Source: Burkholderiales bacterium RIFCSPLOWO2_12_FULL_65_40
Lineage (GTDB): Bacteria > Pseudomonadota > Gammaproteobacteria > Burkholderiales > Burkholderiaceae_C
Assembly (NCBI GenBank): GCA_001770955.1
Contig: MESL01000041.1
Coordinates: forward strand, 1 to 64,000
DNA length: 64,000 bases
Direction: 5' to 3'
Below are positions 52,969-61,348 of the stretch, piece after piece; position 1 is the first letter of the stretch; each line of letters starts with the position of its first letter. Under the pieces are notes generated by a model. The model had not been told where the DNA came from and did no database searches. It saw only the letters and a list, made by a program, of their open reading frames with translations. The translations under genes and the position numbers were made by a program.

Positions 52969-54279
52969 ATGACGTATTTCCGCTTTACCTGTGTGGCCGC
53001 GGCCGCGGCGCTGCTTGTGGCCTGCGGTGGCTCTGACGACCCCGATCGTGGTGCGCTCAAGGAGGCGCCCGTCACGGTGACCACGCTGACCGCGGCACAG
53101 ATCGATGCCAGCACTGCCGCGGCAGGCCTGCAAGCCCTCAGCGGCAAGGCCAAGTGCGACGTCAAGGTGGTGGCGCTGAACTACATCACCGTGGGCCCGA
53201 ATGGCAGCGACGAGACCAATGCCTCGGGCGTCATGCTGGTTCCGGGCGGCGCGGCGTGTACCGCGCCCGCAGCGCTGGTGGCCTATGCCAAGGGAACCGA
53301 TGTGCAAAAGCCGCGCACCCTGGCCAACCCGCAGGACAGTGAAACCTTCCTGCTGGCTGCCATGTACGCGGCCCAGGGCTATGCGGTGGTGGCCACCGAC
53401 TATCTGGGCTTTGCCAAGTCCTCCCACGCCTACCACCCCTACCTGCACGCCGACTCGGAGGCCACCACGGTGCTTGATTCGGTGCGCGCGGCACGGGCGG
53501 CCGCACCGTCCGTGGGCGCCAGCCTGTCGGGTAAGGTCATGTTCACCGGCTACTCCCAAGGGGGCCATGCCTCCATGGCGGCCCACCGGGCGGCCGAGCG
53601 CGATCACCCCACCGAATTCAATGTGGTGGCCGGTGCCCACCTCGCGGGGCCGTACAACCTGTCCGGCTCACTCCGGCTGCCCGATGCCATTGCCGGCGTG
53701 CAGTTTTTCGTGCCTTACCTCGTGACAGCATGGCAAAAGGTCTACGGCAACGTCTATACCGATGTAAAGACGGTTTTCAAGACGCCTTACTCGGGTTACA
53801 TCGAGAACCTGCTGCCCAGTCCCACGCTGAACTACACCACGCTGGTGACCACCGGCACGCTGCCGGGCGGCCCCAGCGTGACGCCCAATCAGGCGCGTGA
53901 CGCGGTGTTCCAGTCCGACTTCCTGCTCGGTGCCCAGACCAGCACCACCCACCCCCTGTACGTGGCGGCCAAGAAGAACGATCTGCTGGGATGGAGCCCC
54001 CGGTCGCGCGTGCTGCTGTGCGGCGGCGCCGGCGACCCCACGGTGCCTCCGGCCATTCACCAGCAGGTCATGAAGGCCGACTTCGACAGCCGGGGCCTGA
54101 CCAACGTCAGCTCGGTGGATGTGGACGCCATGGTGCAGGCAGCTTTCGGGCCCGGTGGCCAGGCACCCACCGATCCGACATCGGCTGCGTTTGCCACCTA
54201 CTATGGCAATTACCACGGCACCTACGAGCCACCGTTCTGCCATGCGCAGGCACGTGCGTTGTTTGAAATGGTGAAGTGA
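52969..54279 (+). CDS. Secretory-lipase-like alpha/beta hydrolase lipoprotein
   Basis: Exported hydrolase of 436 residues with lipobox LLVAC (Cys ~19). Alpha/beta-hydrolase features: ATDYLGFAKSSHAYHPYLHA oxyanion region (~140), nucleophile elbow Gly-Tyr-Ser-Gln-Gly (FTGYSQGGHASM, ~205), an Asp candidate in GAGDPTVPP (~358) and a His candidate in GNYHGTYEPPFC near the C-terminus. It resembles the fungal/actinobacterial secretory lipase (LIP) group; an esterase on an unknown substrate is the safe call. Start 52969 gives the signal peptide. Shares a terminator with the convergent GDSL-like gene. Confidence 0.87.
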   Translation: MTYFRFTCVAAAAALLVACGGSDDPDRGALKEAPVTVTTLTAAQIDASTAAAGLQALSGKAKCDVKVVALNYITVGPNGSDETNASGVMLVPGGAACTAPAALVAYAKGTDVQKPRTLANPQDSETFLLAAMYAAQGYAVVATDYLGFAKSSHAYHPYLHADSEATTVLDSVRAARAAAPSVGASLSGKVMFTGYSQGGHASMAAHRAAERDHPTEFNVVAGAHLAGPYNLSGSLRLPDAIAGVQFFVPYLVTAWQKVYGNVYTDVKTVFKTPYSGYIENLLPSPTLNYTTLVTTGTLPGGPSVTPNQARDAVFQSDFLLGAQTSTTHPLYVAAKKNDLLGWSPRSRVLLCGGAGDPTVPPAIHQQVMKADFDSRGLTNVSSVDVDAMVQAAFGPGGQAPTDPTSAAFATYYGNYHGTYEPPFCHAQARALFEMVK

Positions 54280-54326
54280 TCCAGCCCCCGGAGCCCGCCG
54301 GAAGCGGTGGGTTCTGGGGTGCAAAG

Positions 54327-54357
54327 CAAAAAGTCGACCCGAGGGTCGGCTTTTTCT
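54327..54357. terminator. Bidirectional terminator between convergent hydrolase genes
   Basis: Stem AAAAAGTCGACCC / GGGTCGGCTTTTT with a GA loop, T and A tracts on both sides; serves the alpha/beta hydrolase (+) and the GDSL-like gene (-). Confidence 0.92.
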
Positions 54358-54376
54358 TGCGAGGAGAGCTGCAGGC

Positions 54377-55330
54377 TTACCAGCGGGCGCGCAGCCGGTC
54401 GTAAGCGTAGGTGCCCAGCTGGCGGTGGGCTGACGGGCTGAGGTAGACGTTGTCGGCAAACACGTAACGGTCAGGGTCGGCACCTGCCACCAGCGTGGAG
54501 GGAGTGCACAGGGCCGAATTGATCTGCCCGGCACCCGTTCCGATGCCCTGACCAGCGTCCACCGAAGTGCACACGGCGGTGACAGCGTTCGTGAAGGAAT
54601 ACACGCCGGGGGTCGAGGTGTAGACGTTCACGAAGTAGGCCGCATCGACATACAGCACATGGTCTCCCAGGTCGTTGATCGCCACCAGCAGTGCCTCGTT
54701 GAAGCGGCTGCTGGCGTCGCTCAGCAGGGTTTCCTGGCCGATGGCGATGGCCCAGGGCGTCTTGCCCAGGTTGTAGGTGCCCGACACCACCACATGCGGG
54801 GCCCCGGCCGCCACGAGGCGGCGCACCTGCGCGGCCAGGGCCTGGCCATCCAGGCGCGCCTGGGCCAGGAAGTCGGCACCGCTGAGGGTACCGGCGCGCA
54901 CGGCCGCCATGCCGACGATCAGGTCGCTGATGCCCCCATTGAGCAGCACGATGTCATTCGCGGCAAAGGTCTTGCTGGCCAGAAAGCTGTCGATCTGTGC
55001 CGTGATGGTGGGCGTGCTGGCGTCGCCTGCGGCATCAGGCTGCGCGGTGATGCGGGCGTTGCCCTGCGCATAGCTCAGGCCACCGCTGGCGACCGGAGCC
55101 AGCGTCTTCTGGTAATGCGATGCGAGCTGCAGCGTCCAGTTGTTCACGCTGCCGTTGTTCACCGTGTAGCGCGAACCTTTCTGGCCCACGTCGTTGTAGG
55201 CGTCGCCAAAGGCGATGAAACGATCGGGCGTGATGGCCGATTCGGTGGTGCTCGAGCCGCAGGCCGCCAAGAGCGCGGCCGACGCACATGCGGCGACCAG
55301 GGCGGTGCGGCGCATCCAATTTGCTGCCAT
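54377..55330 (-). CDS. GDSL/SGNH-hydrolase-like lipoprotein lacking the catalytic Ser
   Basis: Exported protein of 317 residues with lipobox LLAAC (Cys ~24). The overall SGNH layout is present: block I FIAFGDAYNDVGQ (~39-51), block III LNGGISDLIVG (~150), and a C-terminal DNVYLSPSAHRQLG keeping an Asp...His pair. In block I the nucleophile Ser of GDSL is Ala (FGDA). In block III the Gly-x-Asn-Asp motif is GISD, so the oxyanion Asn is Ser. It is either a non-catalytic paralogue or uses another residue. I recall similar GDA forms in relatives, so this may be a stable subfamily rather than decay. Confidence 0.85.
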   Translation of the reverse strand: MAANWMRRTALVAACASAALLAACGSSTTESAITPDRFIAFGDAYNDVGQKGSRYTVNNGSVNNWTLQLASHYQKTLAPVASGGLSYAQGNARITAQPDAAGDASTPTITAQIDSFLASKTFAANDIVLLNGGISDLIVGMAAVRAGTLSGADFLAQARLDGQALAAQVRRLVAAGAPHVVVSGTYNLGKTPWAIAIGQETLLSDASSRFNEALLVAINDLGDHVLYVDAAYFVNVYTSTPGVYSFTNAVTAVCTSVDAGQGIGTGAGQINSALCTPSTLVAGADPDRYVFADNVYLSPSAHRQLGTYAYDRLRARW

Positions 55331-55373
55331 GTTGTGTTCTCCGGTAAGGGTTCGCTAGTTTAACGAGTAGGGC

Positions 55374-56390
55374 TCAGGCTGCGGCGGCGCGCTGCAGGCG
55401 GTCGCGCACGCCTTCCCAGTCGGGCGTGTCGGGTGGGGTTTCGATCCAGATGAGCCGTACACCCGCATCGTCGAAGCCACGCAGCGCAGCGAACAGTTGC
55501 TGGGCTGTGGCCTCGGCATCGTCGGGCATGCGCCGCAGCAGGACCCGGGACGAGGCGCTGCGCAGCGGCGCGCGCGCGTACACCGCCAGGTGCGTGGCCT
55601 CGGCGCCGAGCAGGTCCAGGCCGGTCTGCAGCGCTTTGGCGTCCATGAGGCGCACTTTGGCGGCCGGGGCATAATGAGCTTCAAGCGTTCCGGAGGCCCG
55701 TGGAGTAAGCGCTGGAAGCTCTTCTTTCGATAGCGGTTCGATGCCGCAGGCGGCCGCGATCTGGGTGCGCGTGATGGCGCCGGGGCGCAGCAGCACGGGT
55801 ACGCCGCGCGTGCAATCCACGATCGTCGATTCAATCCCCACGCCGCAGGGGCCGCCGTCAAGCACCAGCAGCGCCTCGCCCAGCTCGTCCTGCACGTGCT
55901 GCGCCGTGGTGGGGCTCACGCGGCCGAAGCGGTTGGCGCTGGGCGCGGCCAAGCCCCAGACGGGTGGTCCGCCGAGTTCGGGGTCGTCGCCGGGCGCGGC
56001 GCAGGCCTGCAGCACCGCATGCGCCACGGGGTGGGCCGGGCAGCGCAGGCCCACGCTGTCCTGGCCTCCGGTGGCTGCTGTCGCCACGCCGGCCAGGCGG
56101 GGCAGGATGAGCGTGAGCGGGCCGGGCCAGAAGGCGTCGACCAGCGCCTGGGCGAACGCCGGCACCTCGCTGGCGAAATGCGCGATGCCCGAGGCGTCGG
56201 CCACATGCACGATCAGCGGGTGGTCGCTGGGCCGGCCCTTGGCGGCGAAGATCTGCGCCACGGCGGTGTCGCTGCTGGCATCGGCCGCCAGGCCATACAC
56301 CGTTTCGGTGGGCAGGCCCAGCAGCGCGCCGCCACGCAGCGCACGTGCCGCAGCGGCCACGGATTCTGGCAGGGAGCCGTCGAGGATCAT
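55374..56390 (-). CDS. sua5: L-threonylcarbamoyladenylate synthase (Sua5 type)
   Basis: Makes threonylcarbamoyl-AMP for t6A37 of tRNA. It has 338 residues: the YrdC/TsaC domain at ~10-200 (GLPTETVYGLAADA; IFAAKGRPSDHPLIVHV; VWGLAAPSANRFGRVSPTTAQHV; GIESTIVDCTRG) plus a C-terminal Sua5 domain. The linker peptide PLSKEELPALTPR before ASGTLEAHYAP is encoded by a dispersed repeat. An ATG at 56390 was chosen over a TTG at 56411 that would overlap purK. Follows purE-purK on the same strand. Confidence 0.94.
   Translation of the reverse strand: MILDGSLPESVAAAARALRGGALLGLPTETVYGLAADASSDTAVAQIFAAKGRPSDHPLIVHVADASGIAHFASEVPAFAQALVDAFWPGPLTLILPRLAGVATAATGGQDSVGLRCPAHPVAHAVLQACAAPGDDPELGGPPVWGLAAPSANRFGRVSPTTAQHVQDELGEALLVLDGGPCGVGIESTIVDCTRGVPVLLRPGAITRTQIAAACGIEPLSKEELPALTPRASGTLEAHYAPAAKVRLMDAKALQTGLDLLGAEATHLAVYARAPLRSASSRVLLRRMPDDAEATAQQLFAALRGFDDAGVRLIWIETPPDTPDWEGVRDRLQRAAAA
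55688..55743 (-). repeat. Dispersed quasi-palindromic repeat, copy 9 (inside sua5)
   Basis: On the minus strand: GCTATCGAAAGAAGAGCTTC, CAGCGCTTACTCC. The left half is nearly identical to copy 4, the right half degenerate. In this frame the family TAG would be a stop; here it is GAG. Confidence 0.6.
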
Positions 56391-56397
56391 GGGCGGC

Positions 56398-57570
56398 TCA
56401 AAACGGGGCAATGCCCAGAAGGGCGGCGGCTTGCAGCGCCGTGGCGCGCGCCTGCTGTGCCGTGGGCGCGGTGATGTTCAGGTGCCCCATCTTGCGGCCA
56501 TGCTTGGCCAGCGTCTTGCCGTACAGGTGCAGGTGCGTGCCGGGTAACTTCAGCACCTCGGCCCAGGGGGGCGTCTGGGCCGTCTCGCCGTGGGCGAACC
56601 ACAGGTCGCCCAGCAGGTTGAGCATGACGGCGGCGCTGTGCTGGCGCGGCTGCGTCAGCGGCAGGCCGGCCAGGGTGCGCACCTGCAGCTCGAACTGCGA
56701 GATGTCGCAGGCGTTCTGGCTGTAGTGGCCGCTGTTGTGCGGACGCGGAGCGATTTCGTTGACCACCAGGCTGCCGTCCTGCAGCACGAAGAATTCCACG
56801 CACAGCACGCCCACGTAATCGAGGCCGGATGCTATGGAAATCGCAGCTGCCGCCGCTTGACTGGTAAGCGCTGGAGGCAGATTTCCTTCATAAACCTCGG
56901 TCACGGCCAGGATGCCGTCCCGGTGCAGGTTGCGCTGCACCGGCAGGTGCACGGTGGCGCCGTCGGCGCCGCGCGCCACGATCACCGAGCATTCGAGCTG
57001 CAGCGGCAGCATTTTTTCGAGCACGCAGGGCACGGAGCCCACCGATGCCCAGGCGGCGGCCAGCTCGGCGGCGGTTTGCACGCGCACCTGGCCCTTGCCG
57101 TCATAGCCCAGGCGGGCTGTTTTCAGAATCCCGGGCAGCAGATCGGCGGACACCGCCGCCAGTTGTTCGGCCGTTTCGATCACGGCGTAGGGTGCGCAGG
57201 GCACGCCGCAGCGCACGAAATGGGCTTTCTCCTGGGCGCGGTCCTGCGCCACGGCCACGGCGCGTGCGGCCGGGGCCACAGGGCACTGCCCGGCCAGCGC
57301 GGCCAGGGAGACGGCGGGCACGTTCTCGAATTCGGTGGTCACCGCGTCGCTGAGCGCCGCCAGCCGTGCCAGGCCGTCGGGGTCTTCGTAGCCGGTCTGG
57401 ATGTGGTGGTGGCTCACCCGTCCGGCGGGGCTCTCCACGTCGGCATCGAGCACGGCGGTGAAATAGCCCATGGCCTGCGCCGCGTGCACGAACATGCGGC
57501 CGAGCTGGCCACCACCCAACACGCCGAGCGTGCTGCCGGGGGGCAAATAGCGGATGGGGTGGGCGCTCAT
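56398..57570 (-). CDS. purK: N5-carboxyaminoimidazole ribonucleotide synthase
   Basis: ATP-grasp enzyme of purine synthesis, converting AIR and bicarbonate to N5-CAIR. It has 390 residues. The N-terminal domain has [20 protein letters not shown], the ATP-grasp core [18 protein letters not shown] and [18 protein letters not shown], and the metal/phosphate site [16 protein letters not shown]. Residues ~228-250 ([18 protein letters not shown]) are encoded by a dispersed repeat read on its opposite strand, yet length matches E. coli PurK there. Overlaps purE by four bases. Confidence 0.96.
   Translation of the reverse strand: MSAHPIRYLPPGSTLGVLGGGQLGRMFVHAAQAMGYFTAVLDADVESPAGRVSHHHIQTGYEDPDGLARLAALSDAVTTEFENVPAVSLAALAGQCPVAPAARAVAVAQDRAQEKAHFVRCGVPCAPYAVIETAEQLAAVSADLLPGILKTARLGYDGKGQVRVQTAAELAAAWASVGSVPCVLEKMLPLQLECSVIVARGADGATVHLPVQRNLHRDGILAVTEVYEGNLPPALTSQAAAAAISIASGLDYVGVLCVEFFVLQDGSLVVNEIAPRPHNSGHYSQNACDISQFELQVRTLAGLPLTQPRQHSAAVMLNLLGDLWFAHGETAQTPPWAEVLKLPGTHLHLYGKTLAKHGRKMGHLNITAPTAQQARATALQAAALLGIAPF
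56829..56896 (+). repeat. Dispersed quasi-palindromic repeat, copy 10 (inside purK)
   Basis: GATGCTATGGAAATCGCAGC, TGCCGCCGCTTGACTGG, TAAGCGCTGGAGGC, then ATTTCCTTCATAAA: all blocks of the consensus, on the strand opposite to purK. Confidence 0.75.
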
Positions 57571-58064
57571 CGGGCAGCGGGGGGCAAGGTCATGTTGCGC
57601 GCCACCTCGGTCTGGGCGGCGCGGAAGGCGTCGAGCTGCTGGCGCAGCGCGGGGTTCTCGTTGGCCAGCAGCGCCACGGCGAACAGCGCTGCGTTGGCCG
57701 CGCCTGCCGTGCCGATGGCGAACGTGGCCACCGGGATGCCCTTGGGCATCTGCACGATGCTGTGCAGCGAATCCACACCCTGCAGGTGTTTGCTGGCCAC
57801 CGGCACGCCCAGCACGGGCACGGCGGTCTTGGCCGCGATCATGCCCGGCAGATGGGCCGCACCACCCGCGCCCGCGATGATCGCCTTGAGTCCCCGGCCC
57901 GCAGCGGCCTCGGCGTAGGCGAACATGTCGTCGGGCATGCGGTGGGCCGATACCACGCGGGCTTCATGGGAGATGCCAAAGTGCTGGAGAATCTCGACTG
58001 CGTGCTGCATGGTGTCCCAGTCGCTGCTGGAACCCATGACCACACCGATCTGGATGGGTGTCAT
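57567..58064 (-). CDS. purE: N5-carboxyaminoimidazole ribonucleotide mutase
   Basis: Converts N5-CAIR to CAIR, the step after PurK. It has 165 residues (class I PurE). Signature motifs are [15 protein letters not shown] (~10-24), [15 protein letters not shown] (~43) and [28 protein letters not shown] (~72-99). Operon purE-purK-sua5 with a 4-bp overlap. Divergent from the thioredoxin-TPR gene across a 95-bp gap. Confidence 0.97.
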   Translation of the reverse strand: MTPIQIGVVMGSSSDWDTMQHAVEILQHFGISHEARVVSAHRMPDDMFAYAEAAAGRGLKAIIAGAGGAAHLPGMIAAKTAVPVLGVPVASKHLQGVDSLHSIVQMPKGIPVATFAIGTAGAANAALFAVALLANENPALRQQLDAFRAAQTEVARNMTLPPAAR

Positions 58065-58159
58065 AGTGTGAGGAGCAGAACGCCGCGCTGGCCGCCTGCC
58101 GCAGAGTGTGAACCCGAGATTTTACTTTTTGCCACCCGCTTGCGGGGAAGGGCCTTTGC

Positions 58160-59068
58160 ATGATTGATATCACCGTAGAAAACTTTGAAGCCGAGGTGGT
58201 TGCAGCCTCCATGAACGTGCCCGTGCTGGTGGATTTCTGGGCGCCCTGGTGCGGCCCGTGCAAGTCGCTCGGACCCGTGCTGGAGAAGCTGGAGACCGAA
58301 TACGCCGGCCGCTTCAAGCTCGCCAAGATCGACTCCGACCAGGAGCAGCAGCTCGCCGCCATGTTCGGCATCCGCAGCATTCCCACCTGCGTGCTGATGA
58401 TGAACGGCCAGCCCGTGGACGGTTTCACCGGCGCACTGCCCGAGGGCAAGGTGCGCGAATTCCTCGACAAGCATGTGCCCAGTGCCGAAGAGGTGCAGGC
58501 CGAGGTCGAGGAAGAACAGGCGCTGGATGCGCTGGCCGAGGGCGACACCGACACGGCGCTGGAAAAGCTCCAGCACGCCGTCGCCACCGACCCGGCCAAC
58601 GACGATGCGCGCTTTGACTACGTCAAGCTGCTCTTGCAACTGGGCCGCGAGGACGACGCCAAGGTGGCCTTTGCCCCGGTGATTGCCAAGGCGCCCGGCT
58701 CGCGCAAACTGGGCGCCCTCAAGTCCTGGATGGATGCTCTTGATTTTGTAGCTGCTGGCGCTCATGCAGAGGGCGCTGGAGCCGCATTTGATGCAAAAAT
58801 TGCCGCCAACAAGCGCGATTTCGAGGCCCGCTTTGGCCGTGCACGCTGGCTCATGGTGCAGCAGCGCTGGCAGGACGCCATGGACGAGTTGCTCGAAATC
58901 CTGATGCGCGACAAGGCCTGGAACGAAGAAGCGGCGCGCAAGACCTTTGTCGCCATCCTGGAAATCATCGAGCCACCCAAGGTAAAGGTGGCCGACGGGC
59001 AGATCCCGCCCGAAGATCCGCTGGTGGCCACCTACCGCCGCCGCCTGTCCAGCGTGGTGCTGAGCTGA
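58160..59068 (+). CDS. Thioredoxin-TPR protein (CnoX/YbbN-like co-chaperone)
   Basis: Cytosolic protein of 302 residues: an N-terminal thioredoxin domain (~1-108) with intact active site WAPWCGPCKS (Cys31, Cys34), then a helical TPR-like region (~115-295; EALDALAEGDTDTALEKLQHAV). E. coli CnoX has the same layout but a degenerate SQHC site; here CGPC suggests real redox activity. Residues ~195-215 (LDFVAAGAHAEGAGAAFDAK) are encoded by a dispersed repeat. Divergent from purE; convergent with the ribbon-helix-helix gene. Role as holdase/redox chaperone inferred from the family. Confidence 0.92.
   Translation: MIDITVENFEAEVVAASMNVPVLVDFWAPWCGPCKSLGPVLEKLETEYAGRFKLAKIDSDQEQQLAAMFGIRSIPTCVLMMNGQPVDGFTGALPEGKVREFLDKHVPSAEEVQAEVEEEQALDALAEGDTDTALEKLQHAVATDPANDDARFDYVKLLLQLGREDDAKVAFAPVIAKAPGSRKLGALKSWMDALDFVAAGAHAEGAGAAFDAKIAANKRDFEARFGRARWLMVQQRWQDAMDELLEILMRDKAWNEEAARKTFVAILEIIEPPKVKVADGQIPPEDPLVATYRRRLSSVVLS
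58731..58803 (+). repeat. Dispersed quasi-palindromic repeat, copy 11 (inside thioredoxin-TPR gene)
   Basis: GATGCTCTTGATTTTGTAGC, TGCTGGCGCTCATGCAGAGG, GCGCTGGAGCCGCATTTGAT, then GCAAAAATTG. In frame with the gene, same frame as in mtnN. Confidence 0.7.
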
Positions 59069-59078
59069 GCTTTTTCAG

Positions 59079-59456
59079 TCAGGCGGCCCGTTGGGGGCGC
59101 TGGTCGGGCGGCGCGGGCTGGCGTTCGGTGGCCAGCACACGTGTGGGGTTGAGGCTGCGGATCGGGATGGACATGTCCTGCGGAATGCCGCCCGACAGTT
59201 GCAGCGCCATATAGCGTCCGCAGCACACGCGCAGAAACGACGCAAAGTTGTCCACGCTGCCCCGTTCGGCCAGCAATTCATCGTGCAGCCGGGCGCACAG
59301 TTGCGGCACGCTCATGCCGTCGCGCGCGGCAATTTCTTCCAGCACCTGCCAGAACAGGTTCTCCAGCCGAATGCTGGTGGCCACCCCATGCAGCCGCACC
59401 GAGCGGGCGCGGCAGGTGTAGAGGGCGGGATCGGCGCTGATAAAGACCTGGCACAT
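59079..59456 (-). CDS. Ribbon-helix-helix domain protein (RHH_4-like)
   Basis: Small protein of 125 residues. Residues ~20-70 (RSVRLHGVATSIRLENLFWQ, then VLEEIAARDGMSVPQLCARLHDEL) match the RHH_4 type: a strand followed by two helices, as in DNA-binding ribbon-helix-helix dimers. The C-terminal part (FASFLRVCCGRYMALQLSG) is hydrophobic with a Cys pair. Start 59456 (MCQVFISADPALY) was chosen because that opening recurs in my memory of the family. Only 10 bp separate its stop from the convergent thioredoxin-TPR stop. Target unknown. Confidence 0.82.
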   Translation of the reverse strand: MCQVFISADPALYTCRARSVRLHGVATSIRLENLFWQVLEEIAARDGMSVPQLCARLHDELLAERGSVDNFASFLRVCCGRYMALQLSGGIPQDMSIPIRSLNPTRVLATERQPAPPDQRPQRAA

Positions 59457-59555
59457 GGCGGATATCTCCAGGGGGCAGAAAGCAGGCGCCATCTTGCGCG
59501 CTTGCCCAGGGGCGTGCAAGCGGGCAAGCCCCGGAGGGCTGGAGGGCTCGGCCTC

Positions 59556-60137
59556 TCAGTGCGTGATGCGCGTACCCAGCACGGCCAGAAACTGCGCAAT
59601 CCAGTCCGGGTGTGCGGGCCAGGCCGGGGCGCTGACCAGGTTGCCGTCGGTGTGGGCCTTGTCTACGGCAATGTCGGCATACCGGCCACCGGCCAGCTCT
59701 ACCTCGGCGCGGCAGGCCGGGTAGGCCGAACAGCTGCGCCCCTTGAGAACGCCTGCGCCCGCCAGCAATTGCGCGGCGTGGCAGATGGCAGCCACGGGCT
59801 TGTGGGCCTCGAAGAAGTGCTGCACTGCTGCGACAACAGCCGGGTAGGTGCGCAGGTATTCGGGGCCGCGCCCGCCGGGCAGCACCAGTGCGTCGTATTC
59901 CTGGGGTTTGACGTCGGCAAAGCTCGCGTTGAGGGTGAAGTGGTGCCCCGGCTTCTCGCTGTAGGTCTGGGCGCCCTCAAAATCGTGAATCGCGGTCTTG
60001 ATCTGCTCGCCCGCCTTCTTCTCGGGGCACACGGCGTGCACCTGGTGGCCTACGGCCAGCAGTGCCTGGAAGGGCACCATGGTCTCGTAGTCCTCGCAGT
60101 AGTCGCCACAGATCATCAGAATCTTTTTTCCGGCCAT
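59556..60137 (-). CDS. DJ-1/PfpI family protein
   Basis: Cytosolic protein of 193 residues with the DJ-1/PfpI flavodoxin-like fold. Features: MAGKKILMICGDYCEDYETMVPFQ with conserved Glu15, LVLPGGRGPEYLRTYP (~85), and the nucleophile elbow AICHAAQLLAGAGVLKG with the reactive Cys ~118. The usual GAIC is AAIC here. Possible roles include glyoxalase III/deglycase activity or stress protection; the sequence does not decide. Appears monocistronic. Confidence 0.92.
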   Translation of the reverse strand: MAGKKILMICGDYCEDYETMVPFQALLAVGHQVHAVCPEKKAGEQIKTAIHDFEGAQTYSEKPGHHFTLNASFADVKPQEYDALVLPGGRGPEYLRTYPAVVAAVQHFFEAHKPVAAICHAAQLLAGAGVLKGRSCSAYPACRAEVELAGGRYADIAVDKAHTDGNLVSAPAWPAHPDWIAQFLAVLGTRITH

Positions 60138-60247
60138 GCGTGTCTCCTGGGTTGTGAATCGGCAGTGACCATTTTTCCGGCAACTGCGCCGGGCGTGGTG
60201 TTAGCCGGTTACTACAAGGCCAGGGATGGCCGGGGGCGGGTTGCGAA

Positions 60248-61168
60248 TCAGCCCGTCAGCCGTTCCAGCGCCTCACGGTACTTGGCTGCAGTCTTTTCGA
60301 TCACGTCCTGCGGCAGGCGTGGCGCAGGCGCCGTCTTGTCCCAGGGCTTGCCGCCCACCTTGGCCTGTTCCAGCCAGTCGCGCACGAACTGCTTGTCGTA
60401 GCTGGGCGGGTTCGTGCCCTGGGCCAGCGCCTGGGCATAGCCCTCCACGGGCCAGTAGCGTGAGCTGTCGGGTGTAAGCACCTCGTCCATCAGCACCAGC
60501 GTGCCGTCCGGGGCCAGGCCGAACTCGAACTTGGTGTCGGCAATGATCATGCCTTTGGTCAGCGCGATCTCGGCGGCGGCCTTGTAGATGGCAATGCTCA
60601 GGTCGCGGATCTTCGTTGCCAGCTCCAGGCCGATCATCTCCACCGTGCGCTTGAAGGTGATGTTCTCGTCGTGTTCGCCCGCAGCTGCCTTGGCGGCAGG
60701 GGTGTAGATCGGTTCGGGCAGCTTGGCGGCGTTCGTCAGGCCAGGAGGCAGGGGTACGCCGCAGACCGCTTGGGATTCCTGGTATTCCTTCCAGCCGCTA
60801 CCGGCCAGGTAACCGCGCACCACCGCTTCGACCGGGATGGGTCGCAGGCGCTGCACGAGCATGGAGCGGCCGCGCACCTGCGCCGCTTCTTCGGGGCTCA
60901 CCACGCTTTCGGGATCTTCGCCCGTGAGGTGGTTGGGGCAGATGTGGCCGAGTTTGTCGAACCAGAACAACGCCATCTGCGTCAGCAGTTCGCCCTTGCC
61001 GGGGATGGGTTCGCCCATGATCACGTCAAACGCCGAAAGGCGGTCGCTGGCCACCATCAGGATGCGGTCGTCACCCACGGCGTAGTTGTCGCGCACCTTG
61101 CCGCGTGCCAGCAGCGGCAGCGAGGCGAGGGCGGAAGTGTGCAGGGCGGAGGAACTGGACTGGGTCAT
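60248..61168 (-). CDS. purC: SAICAR synthetase
   Basis: Purine enzyme (phosphoribosylaminoimidazole-succinocarboxamide synthase) joining CAIR and aspartate, the step after PurE. It has 306 residues, the longer bacterial/yeast-like form. Motifs: [14 protein letters not shown] at the N-terminus, [30 protein letters not shown] and [18 protein letters not shown] at 61168 (MTQSSSS) was chosen; the open frame upstream lacks similarity. It is separated from purE-purK by three unrelated genes. Confidence 0.96.
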   Translation of the reverse strand: MTQSSSSALHTSALASLPLLARGKVRDNYAVGDDRILMVASDRLSAFDVIMGEPIPGKGELLTQMALFWFDKLGHICPNHLTGEDPESVVSPEEAAQVRGRSMLVQRLRPIPVEAVVRGYLAGSGWKEYQESQAVCGVPLPPGLTNAAKLPEPIYTPAAKAAAGEHDENITFKRTVEMIGLELATKIRDLSIAIYKAAAEIALTKGMIIADTKFEFGLAPDGTLVLMDEVLTPDSSRYWPVEGYAQALAQGTNPPSYDKQFVRDWLEQAKVGGKPWDKTAPAPRLPQDVIEKTAAKYREALERLTG

Positions 61169-61348
61169 GGTGGTGCTTGATTGGGGTGCGGGGCGCGCCA
61201 CCGTGGGCGCCGGGAAGGGCCGGGGGCACAACCGCGCATTTTATGCCGTCGCCCAGGTTCTGGCAGCCGCTGGCTCCCTGCTGCACACTCCGGCATTCCG
61301 GTGCTGCCCTGCGCCATTGGCGGCCACCGCGTCGCACATTGCATCCCT

